From positions 682,001 to 746,000 of the forward strand of contig JAXMCK010000003.1 in the NCBI GenBank assembly GCA_046349395.1: a stretch of 64,000 bases of DNA, read 5' to 3'. Source of the stretch: JAXMCK01 sp046349395. GTDB taxonomy: Bacteria > Pseudomonadota > Alphaproteobacteria > Geminicoccales > Geminicoccaceae. Below the pieces are notes generated by a model, which worked only from the letters and a program-made list of their open reading frames with translations, did not search any database and had not been told where the DNA came from. Made by a program: the position numbers and the translations under genes. The stretch's first letter is position 1. Each line of letters opens with the position of its first letter. Below are positions 45,053 through 55,400 of the stretch, piece by piece.

Positions 45053-47626
45053 GTGGTGGACCGATCCGCGAGCCTCGTGGGCGCACGCCCGGAACCCACC
45101 CGTGCCCGGTCGACGGGTGAACCGGTCGCCTCTTTGCGGAACGTGGCCAAGACCTTCGGTGGCACTGTCGCCGTCCGGGATGTCTCGCTCGATCTGCAGG
45201 CAGGGAAGGTCCTGGCACTGCTTGGCGAGAACGGAGCCGGAAAGAGCACCTGCGTGAAGTTGCTGGCCGGGGTGTATTGCCCCGACGCGGGCGAGGTCGT
45301 TCTGGACGGCCGGCCGGTCGATCTCGCCACGCCCTTGGACGCGCTACGCCACGGCGTCGCGGTGATGCACCAGCATCCGGGGTTGTTTCCCGACCTGAGC
45401 GTTGCTGAGAACATCTTCCTCGGCCACGCGCCGACCCTCCGCTTCGGGCTGCTCGATCAGGCGACGATCCACGGGGAGGCGGCTCGGCTGCTCGAGACGG
45501 TCGGCCTCGCCTGTGAGCCTACCCAAGCCCTGGTCGAGCTACGCAGCTCCGAGCAGCAGTTGGTCGAGATCGCGCGCGCACTGTCCGTGCAGGCCCGCGT
45601 CCTGATCATGGACGAACCCACGGCCGCCCTCTCATCGCGCGAGGTCGACCGCCTGTTCGGCGTGGTCGCCGCCCTCCGCCTCAAGGGCGTGGCAATGCTG
45701 TTCGTCGGCCATCGCATGGAGGAGATCTATCGCGTCGCCGACCGGGTGGCCGTGCTGCGCGACGGTCGGCTCGTGGCGATGGAAGGCGTCGCCGATTTGC
45801 CCCGCGATCGGGCCGTGGCGTTGATGGTGGGCCGGCCGCTCAGCGGCATGTACCCGGCTCGCACCCCTCGGGCCGGCGAGATCGTCCTGGAGGCCAGCGG
45901 TCTGTCCCGGATAGGGCGCTTCAGCGATGTCTCCTTCACCGCCCGTGCCGGCGAGATTTTGGGCTTCGCGGGTCTCGTCGGTAGCGGCCGCACCGAGATC
46001 GCGCGCGTGCTGTTCGGTGTGGATCGAGCGACGGCGGGGACCATCCGGCTCGACGGGCACGAGGTGACACTGATCTCGCCGTCCGACGCCATGGCGCACG
46101 GGATCGGCTACGTTTCGGAGGATCGGATCGGCCAGAGCCTCGTGATGGACTTCGCGATCCTGGCGAACGCCTCACTGCCGGTCATCGGTCGCGTCACCAC
46201 GGCCGGCTTCATCCGGTCGCGGCGTGAGCTGGGCCTTGTCCGCCCTTTCCTCGACCGGCTCCGCCTGCGATTTCGCAGCTATGCCCAGCCCGTGAAGACG
46301 CTCTCCGGCGGCAACCAGCAGAAGGTGGTGCTTGCCAAATGGCTGGCGACGAACCCGCGGCTCCTGATTCTCGACGAGCCGACGCAGGGCATCGACGTCC
46401 AGACCAAGGCAGAGGTCCACGCGGTCATCGCCGATCTGGCGCAACAGGGCCTTGCCATCATCGTGATCTCGTCGGAGCTGCCCGAGCTTCTGGGTCTCTG
46501 CGACCGGATCATCGTCCTCCGCGAAGGTCGCATCACCGCCGACATCCCCGCTTCGGAAGCGACGCAGGAACGCCTGCTGTACGCGATGACGGACGCTGCA
46601 GGCAGCGACGGCGCAAGGCCTAGCGCCCATTTGCAGATCCCGGGCGAGCCCACGACGCCGGTCGGCTGGGTGCGCCGCTTGGCGGTCCGCCGTGAGCTTG
46701 GTCTGCTGCTGGCCATGCTGGCCGTCATCCTGCCCGTGGCCGTCATCAACCCGCGCATGCTCAGCAGTGCGAACCTCACGGCACTCGCGATGGATGCCGG
46801 CCTCCTGATGATCGTGGCCGGCGGACAGATGCTGGTCATCCTGACGCGCAACATCGACCTCTCCGTCGCCTCGGTGATTGGGCTCTCGGCCTATGTCGCC
46901 GCGGACCTGCTGCGCAGCCATCCGGAGATCGCGGTCATCGGTGGCATCCTCGCCGCCTCGTCGGTGGGGCTCGCCTGCGGACTGCTGAACGGCCTCGTCG
47001 TCACGTTGGGTGAAGTGCCGTCGATCGTGGTGACGCTCGGCACCCTGACACTCTTCCGCGGCTTCACGAGCCTCTACGCCGGCGGGAAGCAGGTCAGCGC
47101 CGATCAGGTGCCGCAGGCATGGCTGGACCTGACAGGCGCCAGCTTCCTGGGCATCCCCGCCGTGGTGCTGCTTGCGGCGGTGACGCTCGCCGCCATCGCC
47201 TTCTTTCTCCGTCGCCTACCGATCGGCCGCGAGCTCTATGCCATTGGCTCGAACCCCGATGGTGCCGCCCTCATCGGTGTCCCGACCCGGCGACGCGTGC
47301 TCGGCGCCTTTGCCTGCTCGGGCCTGCTGGCCGGCTTCGACGGCGCCCTGTGGGCGTCGCGCTACGCGACGATCGACGCACGGGTGGCCCTCGGCTTCGA
47401 ACTGACCGTGATTGCGGCCGTGGTCGTGGGCGGCGTCGCCATTCGCGGCGGTGCCGGAACCGTGCTCGGCATCGCTCTCGGTGCCCTCACCCTGCTGGTG
47501 ATCCGCAACGGCCTGACGCTCGTCCGGGTCGATCCGCTCTGGCTGCAGGGCGTCTACGGCCTCGTCATCCTGGTCGCCATCGGAATCGACGCGCTCGTCG
47601 TCCGCCGCACACGGCGGGTACGTTGA
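45053..47626 (+). CDS. sugar ABC transporter ATP-binding protein fused to permease (rhamnose RhaT-RhaP type)
   Basis: An 857-residue fusion. Residues 20 to about 510 are a two-domain sugar ATPase: Walker A GENGAGKST, signature LRSSEQQLVEIARAL in the first half, VGSGRTEIARVLFG and LSGGNQQKVVLAKWLA in the second. From about 545 a permease of RbsC/RhaP type follows, with NIDLSVASVIGLSAY and VVTLGTLTLFRGF. The first codons are GTG-GTG; either may be used. These two parts are normally separate genes; no stop or frameshift separates them here. It overlaps the next permease by 4 nt (TTGA). Confidence 0.87.
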   Translation: MVDRSASLVGARPEPTRARSTGEPVASLRNVAKTFGGTVAVRDVSLDLQAGKVLALLGENGAGKSTCVKLLAGVYCPDAGEVVLDGRPVDLATPLDALRHGVAVMHQHPGLFPDLSVAENIFLGHAPTLRFGLLDQATIHGEAARLLETVGLACEPTQALVELRSSEQQLVEIARALSVQARVLIMDEPTAALSSREVDRLFGVVAALRLKGVAMLFVGHRMEEIYRVADRVAVLRDGRLVAMEGVADLPRDRAVALMVGRPLSGMYPARTPRAGEIVLEASGLSRIGRFSDVSFTARAGEILGFAGLVGSGRTEIARVLFGVDRATAGTIRLDGHEVTLISPSDAMAHGIGYVSEDRIGQSLVMDFAILANASLPVIGRVTTAGFIRSRRELGLVRPFLDRLRLRFRSYAQPVKTLSGGNQQKVVLAKWLATNPRLLILDEPTQGIDVQTKAEVHAVIADLAQQGLAIIVISSELPELLGLCDRIIVLREGRITADIPASEATQERLLYAMTDAAGSDGARPSAHLQIPGEPTTPVGWVRRLAVRRELGLLLAMLAVILPVAVINPRMLSSANLTALAMDAGLLMIVAGGQMLVILTRNIDLSVASVIGLSAYVAADLLRSHPEIAVIGGILAASSVGLACGLLNGLVVTLGEVPSIVVTLGTLTLFRGFTSLYAGGKQVSADQVPQAWLDLTGASFLGIPAVVLLAAVTLAAIAFFLRRLPIGRELYAIGSNPDGAALIGVPTRRRVLGAFACSGLLAGFDGALWASRYATIDARVALGFELTVIAAVVVGGVAIRGGAGTVLGIALGALTLLVIRNGLTLVRVDPLWLQGVYGLVILVAIGIDALVVRRTRRVR

Positions 47627-48687
47627 TCGCTGCACTCGCCCGGCGCCTGGCGACCTGGGAAGCCTTCCTGGCCGTGATGGCCCTGGGCCTCCTCGGTTAC
47701 GCGATCGCCGCCGTTCCCAACTTCACGTCCTCGTTCAACCTTTCGCAGGCGGCTGCCGGCGTATCCGAGAAGGCGCTGCTCGTCCTGCCGATGGTCCTGC
47801 TGATCATCGCCCGCGAGATCGACCTTTCAATCGCCAGCATCCTGGCTTTGACGAGCGTAATCCTGGGCGTACTGGTCAGAGCCGAGGTACCGTTGCTACT
47901 GGCAGTGCCTCTGGTTCTCGCCGTTGGTGCGGCCCTCGGGGCCTTCAACGGCCTTCTGGTCACCCGCCTCGACCTGCCCTCGCTCGTGGTCACGCTGGGC
48001 ACGCTCGCGATGTTCCGCGGCATCGGCTACATCATTTTGGGCTCCGGGTCGGTGAACCGGTTCCCGGACGCGTTGACCGATCTCGGCGTCGAGAACGTTC
48101 CAGGGACTGCCGTTCCCTGGACCATCGTCCCGTTCCTGGTCCTCGCGCCCGTCTTCGCCCTCGTGCTGCAGCACACGCCGACCGGCCGGCGGATCTACGC
48201 CGTCGGCGGCAATCCGGATGCAGCACTCTACGCCGGCGTGCGCAGCCGGCGGCTGCGCTTCCTGCTCTTCGTCCTTTCCGGCCTGGTGTGTGCCGTGGCC
48301 GGCATCGTGTTCACGGCCCGCCTCGCCAATGCGCGGGCCAACAACGCGCTGGGGTTCGAACTCGACGTCATCACGATCGCCCTGCTCGGCGGGGTCAGCG
48401 TCTTCGGCGGTCGCGGCACGCTCACGGGTGTCATCTGGGCGCTCCTGCTCGTGGCGACGTTGCGCAACGTCCTGGGCCTGCAGCAGATCGGCGGCGACGC
48501 CCAGGGCATCGCCATCGGCCTGCTGCTGATCGGATCCCTACTCCTCAGCAACACGGTCGAGCGCATTCTTGACCGGATTAGGACACGCCGCCTGCTGGGC
48601 GGCAGACTTTCCCTCCGCCCGCAGGCCGAGCCGGCATCCGGGCCCAACTTCGAACAGACGTTCGCGTCAGGGAGCACGAAGCCATGA
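47623..48687 (+). CDS. sugar ABC transporter permease (RhaQ type)
   Basis: A 354-residue membrane protein. The TTG at 47623 overlaps the fusion gene's stop (TTGA) and gives a full N terminus; ATG codons downstream would cut into the first helix. It has REIDLSIASILALTSVILG and VVTLGTLAMFRGIGY, the RbsC-family landmarks. It pairs with the permease half of the fusion. Its stop overlaps the binding-protein ATG. Confidence 0.85.
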   Translation: MIAALARRLATWEAFLAVMALGLLGYAIAAVPNFTSSFNLSQAAAGVSEKALLVLPMVLLIIAREIDLSIASILALTSVILGVLVRAEVPLLLAVPLVLAVGAALGAFNGLLVTRLDLPSLVVTLGTLAMFRGIGYIILGSGSVNRFPDALTDLGVENVPGTAVPWTIVPFLVLAPVFALVLQHTPTGRRIYAVGGNPDAALYAGVRSRRLRFLLFVLSGLVCAVAGIVFTARLANARANNALGFELDVITIALLGGVSVFGGRGTLTGVIWALLLVATLRNVLGLQQIGGDAQGIAIGLLLIGSLLLSNTVERILDRIRTRRLLGGRLSLRPQAEPASGPNFEQTFASGSTKP

Positions 48688-49691
48688 GACGCCATCCGAC
48701 GATCTCGACCTGTGCTGCGGCATTGCTCGGATTCGCCGTCGCTGGATCGGCCACGGCGATGGAGTGCGCCACCGGGCCCGTGACGGTGGGCCTGCTGCCC
48801 AAGCTCGACACCGACCCCTACTTCCAGGTGGCTAAGCTTGGAGCCGAGGAGGCCATGAAGGAGATCGGCGGGAAGGTCGTGCAGCAGGCGCCCTCGGCTG
48901 CGACCGCCGACGCGCAGATCGAGTTCATCAACAATCTGGTCTCGCAGGGTGTGAACGTCATCGCCATCGCCGGCAACGACGCCAATGCCGTGGCTCCGGC
49001 TCTGAAGCGTGCCGCCGCCCAGGGTGTCGGTGTCGTCGCCTACGATTCGGATGTGGCCAAGCCGGTGCGGGCATTGTTCATGAACCAGGCGAAGTCGGAC
49101 AGCCTAGCCGAGCAGATGCTGGAGAGTATGGGCAAGCTGATCGGCTACGAGGGCGAGTTCGCCATCCTGTCGTCGACACCGACGGCCACGAACCAGAACG
49201 CCTGGGTCGACTTCATGAAGGCGAAGCTCGCGAGCGAACCCAAGTTCGCCAAGATGAAGCTGGTGCAGGTCGCCTACGGCGAAGAGAGCGAGCAGGTGAA
49301 CCAGCAGCAGGCGCTGGCCCTGGCGCAGGCGTTCCCCGATCTGAAGGGCATCATCGTTCCTGCCGGTATCGGCCTGCCGGCCGCAGCCCGCGCTCTCGAA
49401 CAGGCGAATCTGATCGACAAGGTGAAGCTCACGGGCCTCGCTCCGGCCACCTTCATGACGAAGTACATCAAGGCGGGGCAAGCCGAGGACATCTGGTGGA
49501 ACGTCCAGGACCTCGGCTATCTCACCTACTACGCCGCCCAGGCCTATGCGCAGTGCAAGTTGACGGGCAAGCCCGGCGAGACCTTCGAAGCCGGCCGGCT
49601 CGGCAGCTACACGGTAGGAGCCGACGGCGAGGTCGTGCTGGGTCCGGCCGTCATCGTCACGCCGGATAACGTCGACACGTTCAAGTTCTGA
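48684..49691 (+). CDS. sugar ABC transporter substrate-binding protein (RhaS-like)
   Basis: A 335-residue periplasmic binding protein with a signal peptide ending SATAMEC. The sequence VGLLPKLDTDPYFQVAKLGAEEA and the pattern of Asn/Asp in IAGNDANAVAPALKRA match the rhamnose/autoinducer-2 branch of LacI-type binding proteins. Gene order ATPase-permease, permease, binding protein fits a rhamnose importer, but no rhamnose catabolic gene is nearby, so the sugar is uncertain. Confidence 0.83.
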   Translation: MRRHPTISTCAAALLGFAVAGSATAMECATGPVTVGLLPKLDTDPYFQVAKLGAEEAMKEIGGKVVQQAPSAATADAQIEFINNLVSQGVNVIAIAGNDANAVAPALKRAAAQGVGVVAYDSDVAKPVRALFMNQAKSDSLAEQMLESMGKLIGYEGEFAILSSTPTATNQNAWVDFMKAKLASEPKFAKMKLVQVAYGEESEQVNQQQALALAQAFPDLKGIIVPAGIGLPAAARALEQANLIDKVKLTGLAPATFMTKYIKAGQAEDIWWNVQDLGYLTYYAAQAYAQCKLTGKPGETFEAGRLGSYTVGADGEVVLGPAVIVTPDNVDTFKF

Positions 49692-49711
49692 GCTACAGCA
49701 TCACCCGTGGA

Positions 49712-49739
49712 AGCCGGGCCTCGGTCACGAAGCCCGGCT
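49712..49739. terminator. hairpin between sugar-binding protein gene and exonuclease gene
   Basis: Perfect 8-bp stem AGCCGGGC / GCCCGGCT around a 12-nt loop, 20 nt after the binding-protein stop and before the convergent exonuclease stop. There is no T tract. It probably ends transcription from both sides. Confidence 0.55.
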
Positions 49740-49757
49740 CCACTAGGGCTGAACACG

Positions 49758-50606
49758 TCAGGGCTCTGGAGCAGTGGGGTCTCTACCCATCTTCAGCTCG
49801 ATCCAGGCCGGGGCATGGTCGCTGGCTTTGGTCCAGCCACGGACCTGCCGGTCGACGCCGGCGGCGGTGAGGGAGGGTGCGAGGCCGGGGCTGACGAGCA
49901 GGTGGTCCAGGCGGAGGCCGGCGTTACGGTTCCAGGCCTGCCGCAGGTAGTCCCAGAAGGTGTAGAGGCGCTCGGCGGGATGCAGGTGCCTCAGGGCATC
50001 GGTCCAGCCCCGGGCCAGCAGTCCAGCGTACGCCTCGCGCACCTCGGGGCGGAACAGGGCGTCGTCCACCCAGCGCTCGGGCCGGTACACGTCGAACGCG
50101 GTCGGGATGATGTTGTAATCGCCGGCGAGCACGACCGGCACACCCGTGCGCAGAAGCTCGTCGCCATGCACCGCAAGCCGCTCCAGCCAGCGCAGCTTGT
50201 AGGCGAAGCGGGGACCCGGTGCGGGGTTGCCGTTCGGCACATAGAGGCAGCCGATCAGCACACCCCCGACCGCAGCCTCGATATAGCGGCTCTGCTCGTC
50301 GTCAGGGTCGCCGGGCAGGGAGGTGCGAGTGAGGACGGGCTCGGCGCCACGGCCCAGGATGGCCACACCGTTCCAGCCCTTCTGGCCGAGCCAGACAGCA
50401 CCGTAGCCTGCTTCCTCCAGTGCTGCCCACGGGAAGCGCTCGTCCGGCGCCTTCAGTTCCTGCAGGCAGACCGCATCGGGCCGAGCCTCGTCCAGCCACC
50501 GCAGCAGGATCGGCAGCCGTCCGTTGATGCCGTTGACGTTGAACGTCGCGATCTTCAGGCGTCGGGCTCCACCGCGGGTCGGCGCACCCTTCCGAACCTC
50601 ACCCAC
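49758..50606 (-). CDS. xthA: exodeoxyribonuclease III (AP endonuclease family)
   Basis: A 282-residue protein with KIATFNVNGINGRL, CLQELKA, GWNGVAIL, AGDYNIIPT and a C-terminal SDHAP, the ordered catalytic motifs of Xth. The frame starts at a GTG at 50606, giving about 16 extra residues before KIATFN; the true start may be slightly later. It overlaps the FG-GAP gene by 8 nt. It acts in base-excision repair. Confidence 0.88.
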   Translation of the reverse strand: MGEVRKGAPTRGGARRLKIATFNVNGINGRLPILLRWLDEARPDAVCLQELKAPDERFPWAALEEAGYGAVWLGQKGWNGVAILGRGAEPVLTRTSLPGDPDDEQSRYIEAAVGGVLIGCLYVPNGNPAPGPRFAYKLRWLERLAVHGDELLRTGVPVVLAGDYNIIPTAFDVYRPERWVDDALFRPEVREAYAGLLARGWTDALRHLHPAERLYTFWDYLRQAWNRNAGLRLDHLLVSPGLAPSLTAAGVDRQVRGWTKASDHAPAWIELKMGRDPTAPEP

Positions 50607-52197
50607 CCATGTCGAGCGAGCAGGCCCGGTTGTCCGCGGCGTCGACCGCGCACACCCGGTAGGTGACCTTCCCGCCCGCCTGCCCCGCGTCGAGGTCCGC
50701 GCGCCAGAGATACTCGCCGTACCAGCGCATCGGCACCGAGTGCTCCTGGCCGTCGGCGGTCCAGTCCAGCGTCACCGATTGCCAGTCCTGCGGCATGCTC
50801 GGGCTCTTGTGGTCGTGGACCCGGGCGCGGACGATAGCAGGCCCCCGGCTCGGGTCGACCCGCTCGACGCTCTGGATCGCTGGCGGTGCGGTGTCCGGCA
50901 GGATGTGCTTGCCGAGGAACACCCGCTCGTCCTCGTAGCCCGGCACCTCGCCCTGGCTCTGCACCACGTCGAGCTTGTGGTCGCCGTCGAGATCGGCCAC
51001 GGCGGTGCCGAGCGTGCCGTGGGTTGGATCGCCCGTGAAGCTGTTCATGAAGTCGGCGTCGAGCCGCAGATGGCCGTCGCCGTCGTTGATCAGGATGCGG
51101 TCCGGGCCCGCCAGCGAGGCGACCAGCACGTCGGCGTCGCCGTCCGAGTCGAAGTCCAGCATCACGGCCAAATTGTCGTCGACTGCCAAGTTGTCCCGGT
51201 CCTGCCAGAGCTTCGGCGAGGCGTCGACGAAGCCGCCATGGCCGTCATTGACGAAGATGTGGTTGCGCCTGGCATAGGGACCGTCGTCCAGCGCCTCGCC
51301 GTCGTTCATGGTGACGACGTCGAGCCAGCCGTCGCCGGTCAGGTCCATCGGCTCGATCTCGTAATTGTTGGTGTAGGCCGGGACCCGCCCTTGCGTGACG
51401 TCGCGGTAGTGCCCGCTGCCGTCGTTCTCGAACAGGAAGCTGCCCGCACTGCGCTTCGAGGACACCATGATGTCGAGATCGTAGTCGTTGTCGACGTCGA
51501 CGAACTCCGGGTTCCAGGAGAAGCGGACCGGCACGTCCGGCATGTCGCTCGCCGTGGCGTCGGTGAATCGGCCGTGGCCGTCGTTGAGCCACAGCATCGT
51601 TCGGCCGCCGCCATTGGTCATCGGATCGCCGGGGGCCCAGTCGGCCAGCAGCAGATCGAGATCGCCGTCACCGTCCGCGTCGCCGACCTTCACGTCGCCG
51701 ACACTGGCATCGATCTGCGGCAGGTTGTTCGACGTGGCGTCCCGGAACCGCCCCTGCCCCTCACCGAGGAAGAGCCGGCTCCGGGTCGAGTAGGAGGTGC
51801 CCACCACGATGTCGGGGATGCCGTCGCCGCTGAGGTCCGCGACCCGGATCGCACGGGCCGCCTCCATCGGCTCCGGCAGGACCTGCTGCGCCACCACCTT
51901 GAACATCTTCCCCGGACCCTGGTTGAGGAACACCCGGCTGAGCTCGGGCGGCCCCGGCTCCTGGTAGTTCCCGCCATTGGCGAGCAGGATGTCGACCCGG
52001 CCGTCGCCGTCGATGTCGGCCAGCTCGACGGCGTTGGTGTACTCGGCCGTCTTGCCGGTCGTCGCCGCCGTGGCGTCCTCCCACAACCCGACCACGGACG
52101 ATCGATCCTGGAACGCGCCCTGGGCCTCGCCCGGGGCAGGAAGCGCCATCATGCAGACGGGAAGGGCCAGGGTCGCCAGCCTCGGGAAGTACGCCAT
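50599..52197 (-). CDS. secreted FG-GAP/VCBS repeat protein
   Basis: A 532-residue protein with a signal peptide (LALPVCMMALPAPGEAQG). At least seven calcium-binding D-x-D-x-D-G loops are visible, for example DIDGDGRVDIL, DLSGDGIPDIV, DADGDGDLDLL, DVDNDYDLDIM and DLTGDGWLDVV. They are spaced about 55-70 residues apart as in an FG-GAP beta-propeller. A C-terminal beta domain with two late cysteines follows. It is probably extracellular or periplasmic; the role is unknown. It lies next to the autotransporter. Confidence 0.8.
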   Translation of the reverse strand: MAYFPRLATLALPVCMMALPAPGEAQGAFQDRSSVVGLWEDATAATTGKTAEYTNAVELADIDGDGRVDILLANGGNYQEPGPPELSRVFLNQGPGKMFKVVAQQVLPEPMEAARAIRVADLSGDGIPDIVVGTSYSTRSRLFLGEGQGRFRDATSNNLPQIDASVGDVKVGDADGDGDLDLLLADWAPGDPMTNGGGRTMLWLNDGHGRFTDATASDMPDVPVRFSWNPEFVDVDNDYDLDIMVSSKRSAGSFLFENDGSGHYRDVTQGRVPAYTNNYEIEPMDLTGDGWLDVVTMNDGEALDDGPYARRNHIFVNDGHGGFVDASPKLWQDRDNLAVDDNLAVMLDFDSDGDADVLVASLAGPDRILINDGDGHLRLDADFMNSFTGDPTHGTLGTAVADLDGDHKLDVVQSQGEVPGYEDERVFLGKHILPDTAPPAIQSVERVDPSRGPAIVRARVHDHKSPSMPQDWQSVTLDWTADGQEHSVPMRWYGEYLWRADLDAGQAGGKVTYRVCAVDAADNRACSLDMGG

Positions 52198-52472
52198 CGC
52201 CGTCCTCGCGCTTGGATCGCGGGCCAGAACGGAGCGCCATCGGACCCCCTCAACCCACGACGGCTCGGCCCTGTTCCCCTGGCCAATCGGCTGCCGGCCA
52301 CGACGAGGCGGGTACGATCCGCACTACGGACCTTCGAATTTCTCCGGATTGCCCGACCCCGGCGTGCAGGCGATCCTCATCGTCCGCTTGCCCAGCACGA
52401 AATGATGACGGCCGTCCAGCGAGGCGGCCGCATCTGTGGATGGGGACGAATATGGGCCCCTGATCCTCTCGC

Positions 52473-55400
52473 CTAAAGGGCCAGGCTGACCCGGAGCAAC
52501 CCGCTGTTCGAGAGGTAGCCGTCGGCGACGCCGGCGTCGTACTGGAAACGGATCGACACCGAGCCCGTGGTGACGACGTCCACGCCGGCGGTGAAGCGGC
52601 CGATCAGGTTGGGGTTGTCGAGCTGGGAGTCGAAGCCATCGCTGCCGGCGGGGGCGTCGACGAAGCGGCTCTCAGCGTTCCAATTGTTGGCCGAGAGCAG
52701 ACTGAGCCCGGCGCTGGCATAGGCCCGCATCGTCGAGCCGTCCTTCAGAGCGAGCCGCGCCCCGATCTCGACCGCGGGCGTGGCCGAGAAGATGAGCTTG
52801 TCCTCGGACTCGACGTCGAGGTCGAAGTCCGAGCCGCCATGCTCCTTGTAGCCGTCCATCCAGACATAAGTGGCGTCCAGGTCGAGGCGCGGCTGCAGGT
52901 ACCAGGTCTCGAATGGCATCTGCCACGCGGCCCGCGCATGCACGCCAGTCGCCAGCGAATCAGGCGAGGCCTTGGCCTTCTCCTTGGTGCCGCCGATCTC
53001 GATGGTGCGGTTCGTGTCGTACCAGCCGTAGCCGAAGTCGATCACGCCAGCGAGCAGCAGCGGGCCGGACTGGCGGTGCAGGCTGACGGCACCCAGCGCA
53101 CCCTGGCCGTCGACGTCGGCACTGTCGTCGTTCCCGTCCATGCGGCTGGCCTCGTAACCCAGCGAGCCGCCGAGGAACCAGCCCGGCTGCACCTCGGCCT
53201 GGCCGCCGACCATCGCCGTCACGGACTGCCAGTCGTAGCCGATCTGTGTCCCCGTGCCGTTGCGGTCGGTGGTGGTGCCGACGATCCGGCCCCAGCTGCA
53301 GTCGTGCTCGGCGAGGAGGGTGCGGTCGCCGTCGAAGGTCGGGCAGCTGAGATTGCCGCGAGCGAAGCTCTGGCTGGCGTCGTAGCGCATCGAGGAGATC
53401 GCGGTGACGGGCTGACCGGACAGATTGTCCAGCGTGTCCCGATAGGTCTGCGCGTCGCCGATGCTGGCGAGGCTGGCGAACCCTTCCGCCAGTGCCGCGC
53501 CTTCACCGTCCCAGACCTCCTGGAGATGGCCGGCGACGCCACCCTGACGGTCGTTCAGGGAACCGTCGCTGGCGCGGAAGCCGCCTTCCGCGGTGAGACC
53601 GACGCTGGTGCCGTCGACGACCGGCCGGTAGCCGAACAGATAGGTCGGCTCGGCGGCGAAGTCGGGATCGACCACGACCCCCTCCTCGGCCGAGAGGACC
53701 TTGACCGGTGTGCGGTCGAGGCTGAGCGGGCTGACCGCAACGGTGCCGGCGACCTCCGCCCGACCGGTAACCTCGAGATGATCGGCGCGGCCGCGCGCCG
53801 TATCCAGGTCCACCTGCAGCCGCCCGCGTGACGCCTGGACATAGTCGCCGTCCAGCTTGGTGACGGCAACGTTGCCGGTGCCGCCGATGCCCAGCCTGCC
53901 CGCGTTGGTGAGACGTCCGCCGTTGCCGAGGGTGATACGGCTGCCCGCGTCCAGGGTGCCGCCGGGCAGGTTGTTCACGGTGTTGCCGGGTCCGGCGAAG
54001 ATGATGGAGCCGGTGATCGTGCCCGTGTTGGTGACCGTGGTGTTGCCGGCCGGCGTGTTGGCGAGGATCGCCGTGCCGTCGACCCCGCCCTGGCTGCCGA
54101 TCGTGCCGGCGTTGTCGACCGTGTTGGCGTCGCCCCCGTCGAGAAAGATGCCCGGTGCATCCTCGGCATCCGGCTCCTGGCCGGAACCCGTGCCGCCGAG
54201 CAGGAGGCTGCTGGCGTCGACGGAGATGGCGATGCTGCCCTGCTGTTGGCCGGCACTCTGGGCGTGGATGCCGGCCGAGCCGACGCCTAGGGCGACCACG
54301 CTGGCGCCCGAGGCCAACGTCACCGCGACGGGACCGCCGCTGCCCTCGCCCGACAGGCTACCGGTGTAGGTGCCGGCTGAGGTCGTCACCTGTCCGCCGC
54401 CGCCACCGACACTCTGGGCGAAGATCGCGGGTGCGGCGTCGCCCGAGGTCGCGACGGTGCCGCCCGACACGCTCACCGTGACGGATCCGCCATCGCCGGA
54501 GAAGGTCACACCAGGCAGGGCAGTGAAGGCGAGTGGCGTGGCCGCGCCCGCCGTGTCGCCGGCAATGATGCCGCCGCCGCCCACGCTCTGCGCCCAGACG
54601 CCGATCGCACCATCGCCGGTGGTGGAGACCGTGGTGTCGGCGACCGTCACCGTCACCGTGCCGCCGCTGCCGCTCGCGCTCGCCGGTGTGTCTTCGACGA
54701 AGCCCGCGTCGAGCACGACCCCGCCGACGACCGCGCCGCCGCCGCCGCCGACACTCTGGGCCACGATGCCGTGGGCGTCGCGGCCGCCGGTGAAGATGTC
54801 GCCGCTGCCGGGGGCGTCGTCATTGCCGGCCGTGGTCACCATCACGTCGCCGCCGTCGCCGCTCTGGCCGCCGCCGCCGATGAAGGTCAGGGCGAGGTTG
54901 AAGTCGTCGGCACCGTCGTTGGTCGGATTGTCGCTCTGGTTCCCGGTCTGGTCGGTCGAGATGACGTGCACGAGGCCGCCGCCCCCGCCGACACTCTGGG
55001 CGAGGATGCCGATCGCGTGCTTGCCGGTGGTGGTGATCGTGCCACCCTGGTTCGTGACCGTGACCGCCCCACCGGTTCCTGCGGCCCCGCCGCTGCCGCC
55101 GATGGCGACGGGCACGAACAGACCCTGCGGGTTCAGGGCGCCGGAGGTGGAACCCGACACGGTGCCGCTGCCGCCACCGCCGCCGACGCTCTGGGCCACG
55201 ATGCCGTGGGCCGAGACGCCGGCCGTTTCGATGCTCGCATCCGCCTCGTTCGTGACGGTCACGTTGCCGCCGCCGCCGGCGGCACCGCCGGAGCCGCCGA
55301 CGATCACCTCGGCGGTGGCCGCCGTGCCGCTCGCCCTCGCGGTGCCGCTCGACGCCCCGCCCTTGCCGCCGCCGCCGCCGACGCTGTGCGCGAAGATGCC

